From Chara braunii (lineage: Eukaryota > Streptophyta > Charophyceae > Charales > Characeae): a DNA stretch of 26,918 nucleotides. The notes under the pieces were generated by a model, which made no database searches, was not told the origin of the DNA, and saw only the letters and a program-made list of their open reading frames with translations. Location of the stretch: assembly GCA_003427395.1 (NCBI GenBank), contig BFEA01000128.1, forward strand, positions 1,377,606 to 1,404,523. The letters run 5' to 3'. Positions 26,092-26,918 of the stretch are shown piece by piece. Numbering within the stretch: position 1 is the stretch's first letter; every line of letters begins with the position of its first letter. A program made the position numbers and the translations under genes.

Positions 26092-26918
26092 CACAGATAA
26101 AGAAAGGGAAGAAATAACGAAGCCGCAAATCCAACCATCAACTCTCTCAGCACTCTCTCTCTCTCTCTCTCTCTCTCTCCGATGCGGACAGTCCGTCGTC
26201 CCGCACCAACCCACGAAGTCGTCACCCCGCTTAGTCCTCCCGCACCCGTCGGATTCGCCCGTGCCCACAGTCCGTCGTGGCCCATGTCAATCCCGCGCGT
26301 TCGGCACCAGCCCGTCGGATCGCCCGACTCCTGCTCTACTCACCTCTTACTTCGCTCGTGTGCCGACCCTTCCTGATCGCGCAACCCCGAGCTTCCCATA
26401 ACGGGTTAAGAGAGTTGACTAATCGCGCAGCCGAAATTTTTAGCATGCATGCATGCGCGAAGAATACGGAATTACCAGGACTTTAGAGTGAGGATTAGAG
26501 AGCGAGCGCCTGCATTCTGCATGATCGAGGCGCGGTGTGGGGGACGTAACCCTTCTCCACGCACCGATCTGAGCATGCAAGCCGCGACCTTCCAAAATTT
26601 CAGCAAAAGATAGAGGGGGAGGGCGGGAGAAACGAAGTACAAGAAGAAAGATACAGTTACAATGGCGCCCACTCAAAATTACAGCTACACACGCGATTAA
26701 GGGCGCCTGCTAATCCGAGTACCGTTGCAGCCGCATGAAGAGGCGCGTAGACAAAAGGCGCCGCGCGGCAGGAAAAATTTTAATTACTAAATTCCTAAAT
26801 TCCTATCCAAATGCGAAAAAGCAAAAAGCGCGAATTCCAGAAGGAAGGTCCAAAATTCCGAGAGCCTTCGAGGCTCGACAAAATTCGAAAAAGATTCAAA
26901 AAGGAAACTCGAAAAGAA

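Larger units (their letters stand above)
14283..26918 (-). mobile_element. Ty3/gypsy LTR retrotransposon, non-chromovirus type, right LTR cut by window end
   Basis: Two related LTRs (14283-16526 and 25012-26918+) flank about 8.5 kb. On the minus strand this internal part holds PBS, gag, PR-RT-RNase H, a Cys-rich finger, integrase and two downstream frames. RNase H before integrase is the Ty3/gypsy order. The integrase has no chromodomain. LTRs over 2 kb and 2.3 kb of sequence between integrase and 3' LTR are unusual and recall Tat-like lineages, though I cannot assign a clade. Several nonsense codons make this copy defective. A 5-bp target duplication cannot be tested because the right end is missing; the five bases left of the element are 'gacct'. 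Confidence 0.93.
25012..26918 (-). repeat. 5' LTR (right copy), incomplete at the window end
   Basis: Aligns with the left LTR from its 'acctcacg' onward. The terminal TGTGACGCCC seen at 14283 is absent here, and the primer-binding site follows directly. From 25780 to the end (1139 bp) it is identical to 15085-16223, with a constant offset of 10695. Before that the two differ by roughly 6-7% plus indels by eye. The last base corresponds to the base just before the N at 16224. A GA tract (26153-26179) is present. Confidence 0.9.

Overview
The window looks like repeat-rich nuclear DNA from a streptophyte (plant lineage). I see no intact single-copy host gene. The evidence is a plastid-type tRNA-Gln, the first 28 nt of a plastid-type tRNA-Pro, a Ty3/gypsy element whose primer-binding site fits initiator-Met tRNA, and an L1-like LINE of the kind common in plants. 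The gag/pol wording and the algal-style acceptor stem of the tRNA-Gln make a charophyte such as Chara my best guess. That is an impression from memory, not a search result. The 26-base poly-G start, and an end that falls at the base matching an N in the other LTR copy, suggest the window is a whole assembly contig.

Layout. 1-7.1 kb is a mosaic of short repeats: microsatellites, A/T tracts, fold-backs and two dispersed short motif families, with one plastid-like trnQ near the left end. 7.1-7.6 kb holds one unrecognised open frame. 8.1-9.0 kb is a diverged relative of the LTR found further right. 9.24-9.70 kb is a MITE-like element with terminal inverted repeats and a 3-bp target duplication. 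10.7-14.04 kb is a decayed plus-strand LINE with endonuclease, reverse transcriptase and C-terminal regions, including a 177-bp frame-preserving tandem duplication.

14.28 kb to the window end is one large minus-strand Ty3/gypsy retrotransposon. Its 3' LTR is 14283-16526 and its 5' LTR starts at 25012 and runs off the window. Reading from the right, it has a primer-binding site, gag with a zinc knuckle, protease, reverse transcriptase, RNase H, a Cys-rich PHD/RING-like finger, an HHCC/DDE integrase without chromodomain, then about 2.3 kb with two extra open frames. The first extra frame starts at an ATGA overlap with the integrase stop. Gag and pol are broken by in-frame TGA/TAG codons and at least one frameshift, so this copy cannot make a full Gag-Pol.

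The most interesting features are the finger between RNase H and integrase, the coupled accessory frame, a protein-like frame inside the LTR shared with the diverged LTR at 8.5 kb, a plastid tRNA-Pro fragment at the gag/protease junction, and an abrupt switch from roughly 6-7% divergence to complete identity between the two LTRs.
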